Origin: an uncultured Opitutales bacterium
GTDB taxonomy: Bacteria; Verrucomicrobiota; Verrucomicrobiia; Opitutales; Seribacteraceae
Direction of reading: 5' to 3'
Assembly: GCA_905478775.1 (NCBI GenBank)
Contig: CAJQKB010000133.1
Coordinates: forward strand, 1 to 59,229
DNA: 59,229 nucleotides
The notes below the pieces were generated by a model that saw only the letters and a list, made by a program, of their open reading frames with translations, searched no databases and had not been told where the DNA came from. This document shows, one piece after another, positions 19,301 to 27,716 of the stretch. Position numbers and translations under genes: made by a program. Numbering within the stretch: the first letter of the stretch is position 1; every line of letters starts with the position of its first letter.

Positions 19301-22123
19301 GATGATGAACAGGTTGCCATTGTGACACAACTAGAGGAACAACTAGTCAATGCCCAAAATAGATTAGACCAGATTGAAAAGAGCCCACAACCGCTTGCTT
19401 CAGGATCGCAAGATTCCCAAGTATTTGAAAAACTTGAAATGGAACTTTCCCGAGCCGAGCAAACAATTGATGCGTTGCAAGTTTCTTTAGATTCACAAGA
19501 TGAAAAGCGAATTAATTTGCAAGAGCAGTTGGATGACGCAGTGCAGAAGTTAAATGAGATTGCTCAAAACGGAGATCAATCCCCTAGGAGTCTTCCACAG
19601 GGTTCTGAAAAAGATGCGGAAGATTTTATTCGTTTGGAAAATGAACTTCTAGCCGCTCAGAATACGATCAATGATTTACTTGAAAAAACAAATTCAGAAG
19701 AAGTTGAAAGAGGAAAGATCGAAGAACAACTAGCTTTGGCAATGGAAAGCATCGAGAAAATTGAGAGCGACTCTATACCAGGTAAAAGTACAGATTCTGC
19801 ACCGGATGACACCGCCCTTGTAAAGGACCTGAATGCTTTATTGGAATCCAAAGATAAAAGACTCAAGGAATTAGAAGAAGAGTTAAGTAATGCCATTGTG
19901 GAGATGACTGACAAAGAAGCAGAACTTGAGATCGCATCATCACTTCGAGAGGAGATGGAACTTTTGGCGAGTAAGTTAGAAAGTGCTGAAAAAAAGTTAA
20001 ATGAAATGAATCTAGAAAATACAAACCTTGATTCAACTCCAGTGATCCCAACCCTGAGCGACTCGGAGAAAAATGATTTATTGAATGAAATCAGTCAGTT
20101 AAAAGCAGATCTGGATAAAGCCAAGTCAGAGACTTCCTCAGCACCACAGGATGATCAATTGTTAGCACTCCAGAGCCAGTTGCAGGATGCAGTTTCTGAA
20201 ACTATAGAAATGCAGACCGAATTAGAGGAAACACAGGCCAGGTTGACTCAAATGGAATCCAGTGTTGGTAATTCTTCTTCCCCCGAAATTAATCAAGTGA
20301 TTGAAAATGCCAAGCAGGCCGAAAACCAAGCTCTCCAAAGGATAGGCAATCTAACTGCTGCGCTACGTAATTCCGAGCAATTGAGGAAGGAGATGGAGTC
20401 GTTACTTTTGGAGTCAGACCAATCAAATGAAGTGGCACCAGTTCCTAACTTTGCCAGCGATCCACGATTTATCGAGTTACAGAAAGAACTCCTTCTTCTT
20501 CAACAAGATTTACTTGCTGCTCGAGGTATTGAAGAACCTCGTTTTCAAGAGTTGCAGTCCGAATTAGAGGCAAGTCAAAATGACAGTTTAAGATTAAATG
20601 ATGAATTTAAATCTGTTTTTTCGGAATTTGGAAGAATTAAGGAACAGGTGGCGATTTTGGAAGAAGAAAATCGACGCTTGCAGGGCTCAATTTCATCTTC
20701 TGGTTCCAATCAGAATCGTGAATTAAAAGCAAACTACCAGACTCGTGTGAATGATTTGTCAAAAGAGAATGCCAATCTTAGAATGCAAATCGGAGAAAGA
20801 GATAACCGAGTCACTGGATTAAGAGAGGATTTAGCGAGAGCACAAATGACTGTTCCTGGAATAAAGCCAGATAATGCCGCCCTGAGAGCACAGATTGTCC
20901 GTTTGGAAGGAGCAGAGCAAAGTGCTCGAGATTCGGAGGCAAGGGCGAAAATGGAGGCTCAACGATCGATGGCAGATATTGCATCCCTCAATCAAAAAAT
21001 AAATATATTGGAAGAAAATTTAAGACAGTCCCAATCCCAATCCCGTGGAACGCCTTCAACATTTACCACTTATAACCCACCGCCTGTTGTAGTTACTAAT
21101 CTATCCAATGCAGCAGATGGTGCAGAAATTCAAAGATTGCGGGAACAAAATCAACGATTACAAACACAACTTCTTTCCAACAATACAATTCCACAAAGGG
21201 ATCAGTTGGACAGAAAGGTTCGGGACTTAAATCAGAAAAACCTTACCGCCCAAATTCAACTCGATCAAGAGAGGGCACGGGTTGAAGATTTGAGACGACA
21301 ATTATCAGATGCACGAGATATAAAGCAGGAAGTGGTGGAGAGAGGACAATCAGCCAACATGAAAGTTAATCTATTAAATGGCGAGTTATCAGATGCTCAA
21401 AATCGAATTTCTTCTTTAGAAAACGCATTAGTTGCTGCCAGGGAAGCAATTCGTGTCTTGAAAAAGGGAGGCAGTGGTGGAAGTACAATGCAAGTTTCTG
21501 TACCCCGAACTTCTAGAAGTTCGAGTAATTATGTAAGTTCTCCGATTCGCTCAACTCCTGCTCCCCGGACCTTAACAAGTACTTACACTCCAAGACCGTT
21601 GCCTTCCTCGACATACCGTCCTTCTCCTTCTTCGAGCAACATGTTACCTAATTCTTCACTTACATCTCCCGGTATCCAAAAGATTCCCGACGGTGATTCA
21701 AGTATTCAACTCCGCGCTCAAGTCCAGTTTCTTAACAATAAAAACCGACCTGCTGGATTCACTGAGTTCTTCTTGGTAAAAAATGACCTTGAAAGTATTT
21801 TAAACTCTTCGAGAGTACGAATCCCGCCTGGCCAGGGGATTGATACTGGAGCAGAGCTTTGGGCAAGATCAGTGCAAAGGGGATACCGTTTTCCAGGTAT
21901 TGCTTCCGCGATTAGAAATGCATTAGCAACTAACAGTCTTGCCCGGATCAAGACCAATTCAATGGGAGAGGCTAACCTCGAAAATATTGAGGCAGGGAAT
22001 TACTTTATTGTTGGTTCTTCACCACTTGGACAGGTTGGAGTTGTTTGGTCCAAACCAGTGGAATTAAAGCCCGGAACAAATGGTATTGTTTTAGATTTGA
22101 GAGACGCGGCTTGGGCAGAATAA
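16304..22123 (+). CDS. Giant exported coiled-coil protein with proline/serine-rich linker and C-terminal globular domain
   Basis: I do not recognise this family. From the ATG at 16304 the product has 1939 residues; a TTG 21 bases upstream is less likely. A signal peptide is visible in the first ~33 residues, with the hydrophobic core VPLFLLGIASLAFS. Almost everything from about residue 40 to 1720 is Glu-, Gln-, Leu- and Ser-rich heptad sequence, interrupted near 1579-1605 by a short proline-rich break (PPPVVV). Residues 1729-1789 are rich in Ser, Pro, Thr and Arg, like a flexible or wall-spanning linker. The last ~140 residues form a compact domain whose end resembles beta-sandwich carboxypeptidase-regulatory modules. 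It probably acts in the periplasm or at the surface as a long fibre or tether. There are no ATPase motifs, so it is not an SMC protein. Confidence 0.85.
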   Translation: MISTCLSVCRQGWFGVPLFLLGIASLAFSQLVQEAETESLPPDQQAQYIESKLGLLDERLKEVKKEQGSNQFSANRSSANGDLKQLVSAYGANDSKSISIRNQLDVADRNWKVRSEEIAQGISSVDSRLNEATLIFDDLKENFAGRLEEAAPALRVLQENLMRTETEVDALTNLSRNAVSEAIQSYSNIQAESNLLAIRAVPTAPKTSNGGSAYSPKAQQVANVIKAKEAVALGSSGRFSPSINTDAGFVQVRSEQNNGYESSEIIDRLKTELATSKSVQSELSADTADMQGDLRKAYREIVSLQNNLKETQMLARSLEESKNSLWATENGQVPTARSVSGKINKLEQDLQLAREDLRSSRQTLLVEQERSNAMIRSVTNELERTRSDLDAARTATMSSGSDSIRLASLERELNEARRALQMAQMAPMDSTQESYLTLQNELRKSLGEITRMQIELNEKDELEAQLVKLKSSMEGFGDSPNRNNSSEYVNKLLIDLNAAKREVEKAKSLNRAGRQDLVERVASLEDELKISNLKLKKTQTEFEASQEKIARREFEYATTIQRLEEDAQVAQDSLRDASLGKLPAIPFVDEMERNLADSEARIKTLSNRFESEQSKATELIDGLQVELDSAVVRQKRALDQLARRELDLEGKDLELKQAQADAKKLKEELEVVKVIAGQLEDLNTVLEETKRTQNSQSGSLDQVVESLREELNQAKVELVFTNEDKERFMQDSAKIISSLELQLENTRNQLLAEQENQADQSNESKELVLDLKSELDVARTEISRMKSAGLGESVETKQAVSQLQEALGTIRILQESLEEAEQVNLEVDNLRTELANSMESQLLSLQRADDEKRILRQQAEDLESEIVILRNQGLGAGVQFQKSNASLMEELEVSNAQIVELEKRSAMVEDNEVLSLIDLEEELASEKLRNQELQQELSQKSIGRSKTIEILENELASALQKLDNLENNDVIRNRKIASLEQEIIETKSILDTESEKGSTDDEQVAIVTQLEEQLVNAQNRLDQIEKSPQPLASGSQDSQVFEKLEMELSRAEQTIDALQVSLDSQDEKRINLQEQLDDAVQKLNEIAQNGDQSPRSLPQGSEKDAEDFIRLENELLAAQNTINDLLEKTNSEEVERGKIEEQLALAMESIEKIESDSIPGKSTDSAPDDTALVKDLNALLESKDKRLKELEEELSNAIVEMTDKEAELEIASSLREEMELLASKLESAEKKLNEMNLENTNLDSTPVIPTLSDSEKNDLLNEISQLKADLDKAKSETSSAPQDDQLLALQSQLQDAVSETIEMQTELEETQARLTQMESSVGNSSSPEINQVIENAKQAENQALQRIGNLTAALRNSEQLRKEMESLLLESDQSNEVAPVPNFASDPRFIELQKELLLLQQDLLAARGIEEPRFQELQSELEASQNDSLRLNDEFKSVFSEFGRIKEQVAILEEENRRLQGSISSSGSNQNRELKANYQTRVNDLSKENANLRMQIGERDNRVTGLREDLARAQMTVPGIKPDNAALRAQIVRLEGAEQSARDSEARAKMEAQRSMADIASLNQKINILEENLRQSQSQSRGTPSTFTTYNPPPVVVTNLSNAADGAEIQRLREQNQRLQTQLLSNNTIPQRDQLDRKVRDLNQKNLTAQIQLDQERARVEDLRRQLSDARDIKQEVVERGQSANMKVNLLNGELSDAQNRISSLENALVAAREAIRVLKKGGSGGSTMQVSVPRTSRSSSNYVSSPIRSTPAPRTLTSTYTPRPLPSSTYRPSPSSSNMLPNSSLTSPGIQKIPDGDSSIQLRAQVQFLNNKNRPAGFTEFFLVKNDLESILNSSRVRIPPGQGIDTGAELWARSVQRGYRFPGIASAIRNALATNSLARIKTNSMGEANLENIEAGNYFIVGSSPLGQVGVVWSKPVELKPGTNGIVLDLRDAAWAE

Positions 22124-22497
22124 TTAATCCATCGATTCATTTTTCGTGTTGTCCAATTTACACTCGTGTAAACTGATTTTGTCTGCTGGTTTTTGATTAT
22201 TTAATCCAAAATTATACCCCTAGTCCGAGTATTCAACAGCTAGGCTAATTTATACTTTTCCTTACTTCTCTATTACCTAGAAGAGAAGTTCGACTTTTTT
22301 GTATTTCTTATGTGATTCTTATTACCACTCTCAGAAAAAATAGTGTCGCAATCCTAACCTCAAACTAAGGATTGTGGAGTTGAGCTTTTTATATTCCGAG
22401 AAGATCTTAATTCGATTGCGACTAAAGAAAGCGAACGAAATTTATATATATAAAATAGTGTGATCCTAAAATAATGACCAGATTATCTAGGTGTGGT
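22124..22497. other. Intergenic region between convergent genes
   Basis: This 374-base A+T-rich stretch separates the coiled-coil gene from the Sel1-repeat gene, which converge on it. No open reading frame of note is present. It holds a terminator-like hairpin (22264-22300) and a second set of inverted repeats at 22345-22422 that could form either of two hairpins (see findings). Confidence 0.7.
22264..22300 (+). terminator. Candidate rho-independent terminator of the coiled-coil gene
   Basis: An 8-bp perfect stem, ACTTCTCT (22264-22271) with AGAGAAGT (22282-22289), has a 10-base loop and is followed five bases later by six T (22295-22300). It lies about 140 bases after the stop codon. The stem is A/T-biased and the T-run is slightly displaced, so this is tentative. 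Confidence 0.45.
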
Positions 22498-23880
22498 CTA
22501 AAGAAACTGCTTCACTATTCTCAGATACCTGGAGGCTTCAAGATCACCGGATTGAGCGGCTTTTGTGAGCCATGAATCTGCTGTGGGATAATCTTGTTCA
22601 ACTCCTTGGCCAAGAAAAAATAAAATTCCTAAATACCGAAGTGATTCAGGATCCATTTTAAGGGCAGCTTTATCAAACCATTTCTTCGCCGATTTGAAAT
22701 TATTTTCTTTATAATAAAGGCAACCTAAATGCCTGCATGCAATTGGGTTTCCTTTCGACGCAGGAATTTCAAGTAGTGTCTTTGCTTTTTCGCGGTCTTT
22801 ATCAATGGTAAGAACTGACATTGCCGCCTCAACGGCATCAAAACCTATTTCATCCTCCTCTGAAATATCGGTCCTGGGGATAGAAATGACAGGACGTGGA
22901 TTCATCGGAATATTTTTGGAATTCTTATTAATATTAGCCTCCGCTAAATTCGAGACTGATTTTGTTTGATTTTCAGGAATGTAAACTGCAGGAGGATTCC
23001 TCAGCCTTTCAAGGTGGTTTTCATATTTTCGTAGTTGAAGTTTTGCTTCCGAAGACCCGCTTATTGATGCCCGGTGAAGCCAGCTTACTGCAGATTCTAA
23101 ATCTTTTTCCACTCCATCTCCAGTCGCGTATTTCATCCCTAGTGTTAATTGAGCCATAACTAATTCTCGGTCTGCTGCAGTACGAATCCAGCGAAGAGCA
23201 TAATCTTCATTTTTCTCAAGACTGTCTCCAATCGAGTAAGCCATGCCAAGGTAAAACATACCTAATGGAAGCTTTTCGCGGGCTGCCCGAGAACACCATT
23301 TTATTGCGAGGTTTGAGTCTTTTTTAACTCCAATACCAGTAAAGTAAATCATTCCCAATGTTGCTTGTGCAGTGGCATAACCTTTCTCAGCAGCTGATTC
23401 TATGTGACGAATTGCTTTAGAGAAATTCCTTGGGGGGTTATCCATTTCAATCATTCCCAAACAATACATTGCAAGTGGATCCTTTGCTTTAGCAAGGGCC
23501 AGGAGGTTGGAATGGAGGTATGCTTCGTCATACAAAAAGTGACCACGATTCACTTTTCCATTTTCAAGAGATAGCGAGGCAAGGGTGCATAGTCCTACTG
23601 CACCTTCTTTCTCCGCGGCTAATTTTGCCCATCTTTCTGCTTCTTTCAGATCGATGGCTAAACCCCGTTCACCGAATTTGTGAAATAGTGCCAGTACTCC
23701 CTGATAATGGGGGTCTCCATTTAATGCTCTAGATTGAATTGTTCCTAGAGATTCTTGTAATGGCGATCTTGCATCGAGGGAAAAAGAACTGAATACACCA
23801 AAAATAAAAACGAAGAGAAGTGTTAAATTTTTTGGGCAAAAAAATTTATAATGTATCTTTCTTATAAGGAAGAAAATCAT
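22498..23880 (-). CDS. Secreted Sel1-like repeat protein
   Basis: Alpha-helical solenoid of Sel1/TPR-like repeats. Typical units such as LGMIYFTGIGVKKDSNLAIK and GMKYATGDGVEKDLESAVSW recur roughly every 36 residues, giving about eight or nine repeats in two blocks separated by a polar linker (about residues 285-345). The N terminus has a basic segment and a hydrophobic core (LTLLFVFIFGVFSSFS), consistent with a signal peptide and a periplasmic or envelope location. Such proteins usually scaffold protein complexes; the partner is unknown. It converges on the giant coiled-coil gene but is not co-transcribed with it. Confidence 0.85.
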   Translation of the reverse strand: MIFFLIRKIHYKFFCPKNLTLLFVFIFGVFSSFSLDARSPLQESLGTIQSRALNGDPHYQGVLALFHKFGERGLAIDLKEAERWAKLAAEKEGAVGLCTLASLSLENGKVNRGHFLYDEAYLHSNLLALAKAKDPLAMYCLGMIEMDNPPRNFSKAIRHIESAAEKGYATAQATLGMIYFTGIGVKKDSNLAIKWCSRAAREKLPLGMFYLGMAYSIGDSLEKNEDYALRWIRTAADRELVMAQLTLGMKYATGDGVEKDLESAVSWLHRASISGSSEAKLQLRKYENHLERLRNPPAVYIPENQTKSVSNLAEANINKNSKNIPMNPRPVISIPRTDISEEDEIGFDAVEAAMSVLTIDKDREKAKTLLEIPASKGNPIACRHLGCLYYKENNFKSAKKWFDKAALKMDPESLRYLGILFFLGQGVEQDYPTADSWLTKAAQSGDLEASRYLRIVKQFL

Positions 23881-23975
23881 AAGGCGGGCGGTATACTAAT
23901 TTCTTGCCACGTAATAGACTTTGGGCAAGGAAATTATTGTGGTAAAAAAGAGGGGAGGGGAGTAAATCTTTGAAA

Positions 23976-24200
23976 ATGTTTAAAATTTGTCCAGATTGTG
24001 ATTTCGAATGGCACTCCAAAGATGGTACTCAATGTCCTGCTTGTCGCGATCGGGAGAGCAACAGCGAGAAGGAGGAATTTACTCAGTACAAAGGGGGGGC
24101 ATTTGGGACTGGCAAGAACCATTCCCATTTCAAAAATTGGTATAAAGCGATTGGAATAATCGCCTTAGTTTTAATTCTTTACGCTTTTATAATCGGTTGA
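23976..24200 (+). CDS. Small zinc-ribbon protein with C-terminal membrane anchor
   Basis: A 74-residue protein with a treble-clef or rubredoxin-like zinc ribbon (Cys5, Cys8, Cys20, Cys23: CPDC...CPAC) and a single hydrophobic helix near the C terminus (GIIALVLILYAFIIG). This suggests a cytosolic metal-binding head tethered to the inner membrane. A TTG two codons upstream (23970) is an alternative start and sits at a better distance from the purine-rich GGGGAGGGGAG. The function is unknown. Codon-level conservation of the paired CxxC motifs and the helix make it a credible gene. Confidence 0.7.
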   Translation: MFKICPDCDFEWHSKDGTQCPACRDRESNSEKEEFTQYKGGAFGTGKNHSHFKNWYKAIGIIALVLILYAFIIG

Positions 24201-24211
24201 AATTGGTGCAA

Positions 24212-24619
24212 TCAGTTCAACTCAGATTTATTTTGATCTTGGGGTAAAAAGGGTAATTCAAATGCATCTTTAAAATTATACCCGCCTTCAAAATCATCCA
24301 GTGAGTCATTTTCTGTTCTTCCCAAGATTCCATGGTCCACTAAATTGAAGACAATATCTCCAAAATCTCGACATTTTGAAATATTCCAATGTTCCATCAA
24401 GGTCATTGTCATAGGACCGAAACGATCTAATGCATAGTCACGAATTCCATTGAGTAATTCAATTCCAGATACATGGCCCTTGTTTTTCTTGTTCGATTTT
24501 TCTAAATTTTTGAGGGTGTGGTCTAGTGCTTCTCGAATAAAGTAGTAGGCACCTTTTCCAAAGCGGTCGTCTTTATGATGAATTTCTTTTATAACTTCAG
24601 GGAAATTTTTTTCACTCAT
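24212..24619 (-). CDS. Conserved protein of unknown function, Minf_1886/TIGR04138-like
   Basis: A 135-residue soluble protein with the conserved patch RFGKGAYYFIREALDHTLK (about residues 19-37), then GIELLNGIRDYALDRFGPM and FGDIVFNLVDHGILGRTEND. From memory this is the family called Minf_1886 or TIGR04138, described as restricted to Verrucomicrobia and Planctomycetes; I could not verify that by search. No enzymatic motif is evident. If the match holds, it is one of the better taxonomic markers in the window. It is convergent with the zinc-ribbon gene, 11 bases apart. Confidence 0.8.
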   Translation of the reverse strand: MSEKNFPEVIKEIHHKDDRFGKGAYYFIREALDHTLKNLEKSNKKNKGHVSGIELLNGIRDYALDRFGPMTMTLMEHWNISKCRDFGDIVFNLVDHGILGRTENDSLDDFEGGYNFKDAFELPFLPQDQNKSELN

Positions 24620-24702
24620 GGTAATTGAATTCTTAAGGGTTGAGTAAGAGGCAGTGATAGAGTTTTATAGGAACTTTTCCTGAATTCAATGCTCAAATTA
24701 AA

Positions 24703-25191
24703 ATGAAAGTATCCTATTCACTCTCGACTGGGCGAGCATCGCCTCATTGTATAACTTGGACCTATCGTAAAAAAAGATATCGAAAGTATTTTCGTAGTCG
24801 GATTGATGCAGTTCGTTTTCGCAATGAAAAGGAACAGGAATTAGGAATACGTAGTCCCCATGAGATTGAGAATGAAATTATTTTTTTAGCATTAAGTGAA
24901 ATTAAAGATCGTTTAGACTCAATGGATCAAAAAATCGAGGCAATTGAAAGTTCCGTCCGAACACAGGAGGGACATTTAAAAGATCTAAGAAAACCACCCG
25001 TGCCCAAGATTCTCCGAATTTCAGAAGCGGCCAAAGTATTACGGATTTCTTCCAGGAAACTTTATTATTTATTAGATAAAGGAGTTTTTAAACGATATAA
25101 ACTCCCTCATACTAGAACTACTTTTATTAAACTTGATGAAGTGGAAGAAGCTTTAGGATCGGGAGATTTAAGCGAATTACTTACTAAATAA
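24703..25191 (+). CDS. DNA-binding protein: integrase-arm-like N terminus, coiled coil, excisionase-like HTH
   Basis: A 162-residue basic protein with three visible parts. Residues about 15-48 (TWTYRKKRYRKYFRSRIDAV) look like the AP2-like arm-binding domain at the N terminus of tyrosine recombinases. Residues about 55-95 are helical and charged, probably a coiled coil (KDRLDSMDQKIEAIESSV). Residues about 104-155 (ILRISEAAKVLRISSRKLYY) resemble the MerR-like winged helix of excisionases (HTH_17), which is usually a DNA-binding domain. No recombinase catalytic domain is present and no mobile-element genes are adjacent. It may be a chromosomal regulator built from recombination-type DNA-binding modules. 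Confidence 0.7.
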   Translation: MKVSYSLSTGRASPHCITWTYRKKRYRKYFRSRIDAVRFRNEKEQELGIRSPHEIENEIIFLALSEIKDRLDSMDQKIEAIESSVRTQEGHLKDLRKPPVPKILRISEAAKVLRISSRKLYYLLDKGVFKRYKLPHTRTTFIKLDEVEEALGSGDLSELLTK

Positions 25192-25295
25192 TTCAAAATT
25201 TAGATAAAAATAATTCAATCCATTATTTTTTTAGTTTTGCCTGTCGAGTCCAGATGTGGGAAAAAAGATAAAATTTTAATTTAATCTAAAATATT

Positions 25296-26369
25296 ATGAG
25301 TAAAAAATTCAAGGGTGGAGTAGTTACCGGAGACGATGTGCAGGCAATTTTCGATGATGCTCTAGAAAATCAATATGCACTTCCAGCAGTCAATGTAGTG
25401 GGAACCAATTCGGTTAATGCAGTTCTTGAAACAGCAGCGGGTTTGAACTCTCCGGTAATGATTCAATTTTCCAACGGTGGTGGAATATTTTATGCAGGGA
25501 AGAGTCTTTCCAATGAAAACCAGAAATCTGCAATTGCTGGATCGGTATCAGGTGCAATGCATGTACACGCAATGGCAGAAGCGTACGATGTACCGGTTAT
25601 TCTTCACACTGATCATGCCGCGAGAAAGTTACTTCCATGGATCGATGGTTTATTGGATGCAGGAGAGCAGTTTTATGAATCAAGGGGTAAGTCCTTATAT
25701 AGTTCGCACATGCTCGATCTTTCGGAGGAACCAATTGAAGACAATCTGAGCACATGCCGGGATTATTTCGAAAGGATGAATAAAATTGGAATGACCATTG
25801 AAATCGAATTAGGGGTAACCGGAGGGGAGGAAGATGGAGTGGATAATACTGATATTGATACTTCCCGACTTTACACGCAGCCCGAAGAGGTAAATCAGGC
25901 GTATGAAATTTTATCATCAGTGAGCAATCGATTTACAGTAGCGGCTGCTTTTGGTAATGTTCATGGAGTTTACAAACCAGGCAATGTTGAATTGACTCCC
26001 AAAATTCTTTTTAACTCGCAGGAGTATGTGCAAGAGAAACATGGTTTAAAAGACCGTCCCATTCATTTCGTATTTCACGGAGGTTCTGGATCTTCCCGTG
26101 AGCAAATTCGTGAGGCGATAGGGTATGGCGTGGTGAAGATGAACCTTGATACTGATATGCAATGGGCATTTTGGGATGGAGTTCATGGATACTATAATAC
26201 GAACAAAGATTATCTACAGGCACAACTCGGTAACCCGGATGGTGACGACAAACCCAATAAGAAATATTATGACCCACGTGCATGGTTAAGGGGGGGAGAA
26301 ACTACCTTTGTCGAGCGCCTTACCCGATCTTTTGAGGATTTAAATTGCCTGAACCGGAATTCACTGTAG
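25296..26369 (+). CDS. fbaA: Fructose-bisphosphate aldolase, class II
   Basis: Zinc-dependent cleavage of fructose-1,6-bisphosphate to dihydroxyacetone phosphate and glyceraldehyde-3-phosphate, in glycolysis and gluconeogenesis. The motif ILHTDHAARK (His104, Asp106, His107) gives the catalytic Asp and a zinc ligand. IEIELGVTGGEEDGVDN and FHGGSGSS supply further metal- and phosphate-binding residues, and NLDTDMQWAFW is the usual C-terminal signature. At 357 residues it is the longer E. coli FbaA-like subtype. The transaldolase gene follows 29 bases later on the same strand, a sensible pairing of sugar-phosphate enzymes. Confidence 0.95.
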   Translation: MSKKFKGGVVTGDDVQAIFDDALENQYALPAVNVVGTNSVNAVLETAAGLNSPVMIQFSNGGGIFYAGKSLSNENQKSAIAGSVSGAMHVHAMAEAYDVPVILHTDHAARKLLPWIDGLLDAGEQFYESRGKSLYSSHMLDLSEEPIEDNLSTCRDYFERMNKIGMTIEIELGVTGGEEDGVDNTDIDTSRLYTQPEEVNQAYEILSSVSNRFTVAAAFGNVHGVYKPGNVELTPKILFNSQEYVQEKHGLKDRPIHFVFHGGSGSSREQIREAIGYGVVKMNLDTDMQWAFWDGVHGYYNTNKDYLQAQLGNPDGDDKPNKKYYDPRAWLRGGETTFVERLTRSFEDLNCLNRNSL

Positions 26370-26398
26370 TCGGGTAGTTTTCTCTTTCCTTTAGACTA

Positions 26399-27355
26399 AT
26401 GAGTCAGTCGGTTTTAGAGCAGTTAAAGGAACATACAGTTGTAGTTGCTGACACTGGAGATTTCTCATCCATTGAACAGTATGCTCCCCGAGATGCGACT
26501 ACGAATCCGAGTTTAATCTTAAAAGCTTCCAGGCAGGCAGATTATTCAAGCTTAGTGGATCAAGTGGTCCGGACTTCAGTCCAGAATGGAAAAAGGGATG
26601 TGGATGAAGTAATGGATCAACTTCTTGTTCAGTTTGGCTTGTCTATTCTGAAGGTTGTACCCGGTCGGGTATCCACCGAAGTTGATGCCCGTTTATCATT
26701 CGATTTTGATGCCAGTCTGGAAAAAGCCCGAACAATCATATCACTTTATGAAAAGAATGGTATTTCTCGAGACAGAATCTTAATTAAATTAGCAACCACA
26801 TGGGAAGGAGTTGCTGTTTCAAAGGTATTAGAACAAGAGGGTATTCACACTAATATGACCTTGTTGTTTTCCTTGGTACAAGCAGTCGCCTGTGCGGAAG
26901 CTGGTTCTCAATTGATTTCTCCCTTTGTTGGTCGGATTTTAGATTGGCACCGAAAGCAGCACGATAGGGACTATGAGGGAATTGAAGACCCAGGTGTACA
27001 ATCGGTTATTCAAATTTTTAATTATTATAAAAAATTTGGCTATCCTACCGAAGTCATGGGGGCAAGCTTTCGTAATACAGGAGAGATTAAGGAATTAGTG
27101 GGTTGTGATTTACTTACTATCGGACCGAAATTATTGGAACAGATGCAACAGGATTTTTCACCGATTGAAGTGAAGCTAAACGAGCGAAAGGCAAAGGAGT
27201 CAAATCTAGAAAAAATTGAAATTAATGAACCGACCTTTCGATTTTTACTCAACGAGGACCCGATGGCGACTGAGAAGCTAGCTGAAGGTATCAGGAAATT
27301 CTCTGCTGATGTTCGAAGTCTAGAGGAATTGTTAAAGAATTTAATCTCTGCTTAA
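26399..27355 (+). CDS. tal: Transaldolase
   Basis: Transfers a dihydroxyacetone unit between sugar phosphates in the non-oxidative pentose phosphate pathway. The Schiff-base lysine is Lys130 in [12 protein letters not shown], and the N-terminal DATTNPSLI and the later [10 protein letters not shown] motifs are typical of the E. coli TalB-like subfamily. The length of 318 residues is normal. It probably shares a transcript with the aldolase gene upstream. Confidence 0.95.
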   Translation: MSQSVLEQLKEHTVVVADTGDFSSIEQYAPRDATTNPSLILKASRQADYSSLVDQVVRTSVQNGKRDVDEVMDQLLVQFGLSILKVVPGRVSTEVDARLSFDFDASLEKARTIISLYEKNGISRDRILIKLATTWEGVAVSKVLEQEGIHTNMTLLFSLVQAVACAEAGSQLISPFVGRILDWHRKQHDRDYEGIEDPGVQSVIQIFNYYKKFGYPTEVMGASFRNTGEIKELVGCDLLTIGPKLLEQMQQDFSPIEVKLNERKAKESNLEKIEINEPTFRFLLNEDPMATEKLAEGIRKFSADVRSLEELLKNLISA

Positions 27356-27437
27356 TCAGAAAAATTTAATTAGGTTAATTAGTGATTTAGAGTATTTATG
27401 TTTTACATGGGTTTTATCTTCGGGTAACTCTTAGATC

Positions 27438-27707
27438 ATGGATGCTAAATCAGAAACAAATTTACCAAAAAGAGTTGTGAGAACCATTACTCTAACTCAG
27501 GAGGATCTATCTTTGCTCGATGGAATCGAACGCGTGATGTCGCGGACGGGTTTACGAATTAAGACCGATTCAAAGCTTATCCGGGCGGCCATTCAAGTAG
27601 CTCATGCTTCGTTGCATGATGAAAAGTACAATATTATGGATATTGCCGAAAAGGTAGTGAAGGAAGACGGTCGCTCATTGAGTCGCTTACTTGCAAAAGA
27701 TAAATAA
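27438..27707 (+). CDS. Small ribbon-helix-helix-like protein
   Basis: An 89-residue protein. Residues about 12-52 (RVVRTITLTQEDLSLLDGIE and onward to DSKLIRAAIQVA) have the strand-helix-helix pattern of ribbon-helix-helix DNA-binding proteins: a short beta strand of alternating residues followed by two amphipathic helices. The tail is charged. No toxin gene is next to it, so I would not call it an antitoxin. It follows tal by 82 bases and ends ten bases from the convergent YyaL-like gene. The fold assignment is an inference from pattern only. Confidence 0.55.
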   Translation: MDAKSETNLPKRVVRTITLTQEDLSLLDGIERVMSRTGLRIKTDSKLIRAAIQVAHASLHDEKYNIMDIAEKVVKEDGRSLSRLLAKDK

Positions 27708-27716
27708 TTTCAGGAA

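Noticed and set aside
21028-21060. Tandem repeat or CRISPR-like array within the coiled-coil gene
   Set aside because: Repeated short words such as CCCAATCCCAATCC encode Gln-Ser repeats within an open frame; there are no regular repeat-spacer units.
16304-22123. SMC-type ATPase or phage tape-measure protein
   Set aside because: There are no Walker motifs or hinge domain, and a signal peptide is present; no tail genes are nearby.
24703-25191. Possible integrase or excisionase of a mobile element
   Set aside because: There is no catalytic recombinase domain, no attachment-site repeat and no phage or conjugation gene near it, and the neighbours are housekeeping genes.
27438-27707. Antitoxin of a toxin-antitoxin pair
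   Set aside because: The product looks ribbon-helix-helix-like, but no small toxin reading frame lies on either side; the flanking genes are tal and a YyaL-like gene.
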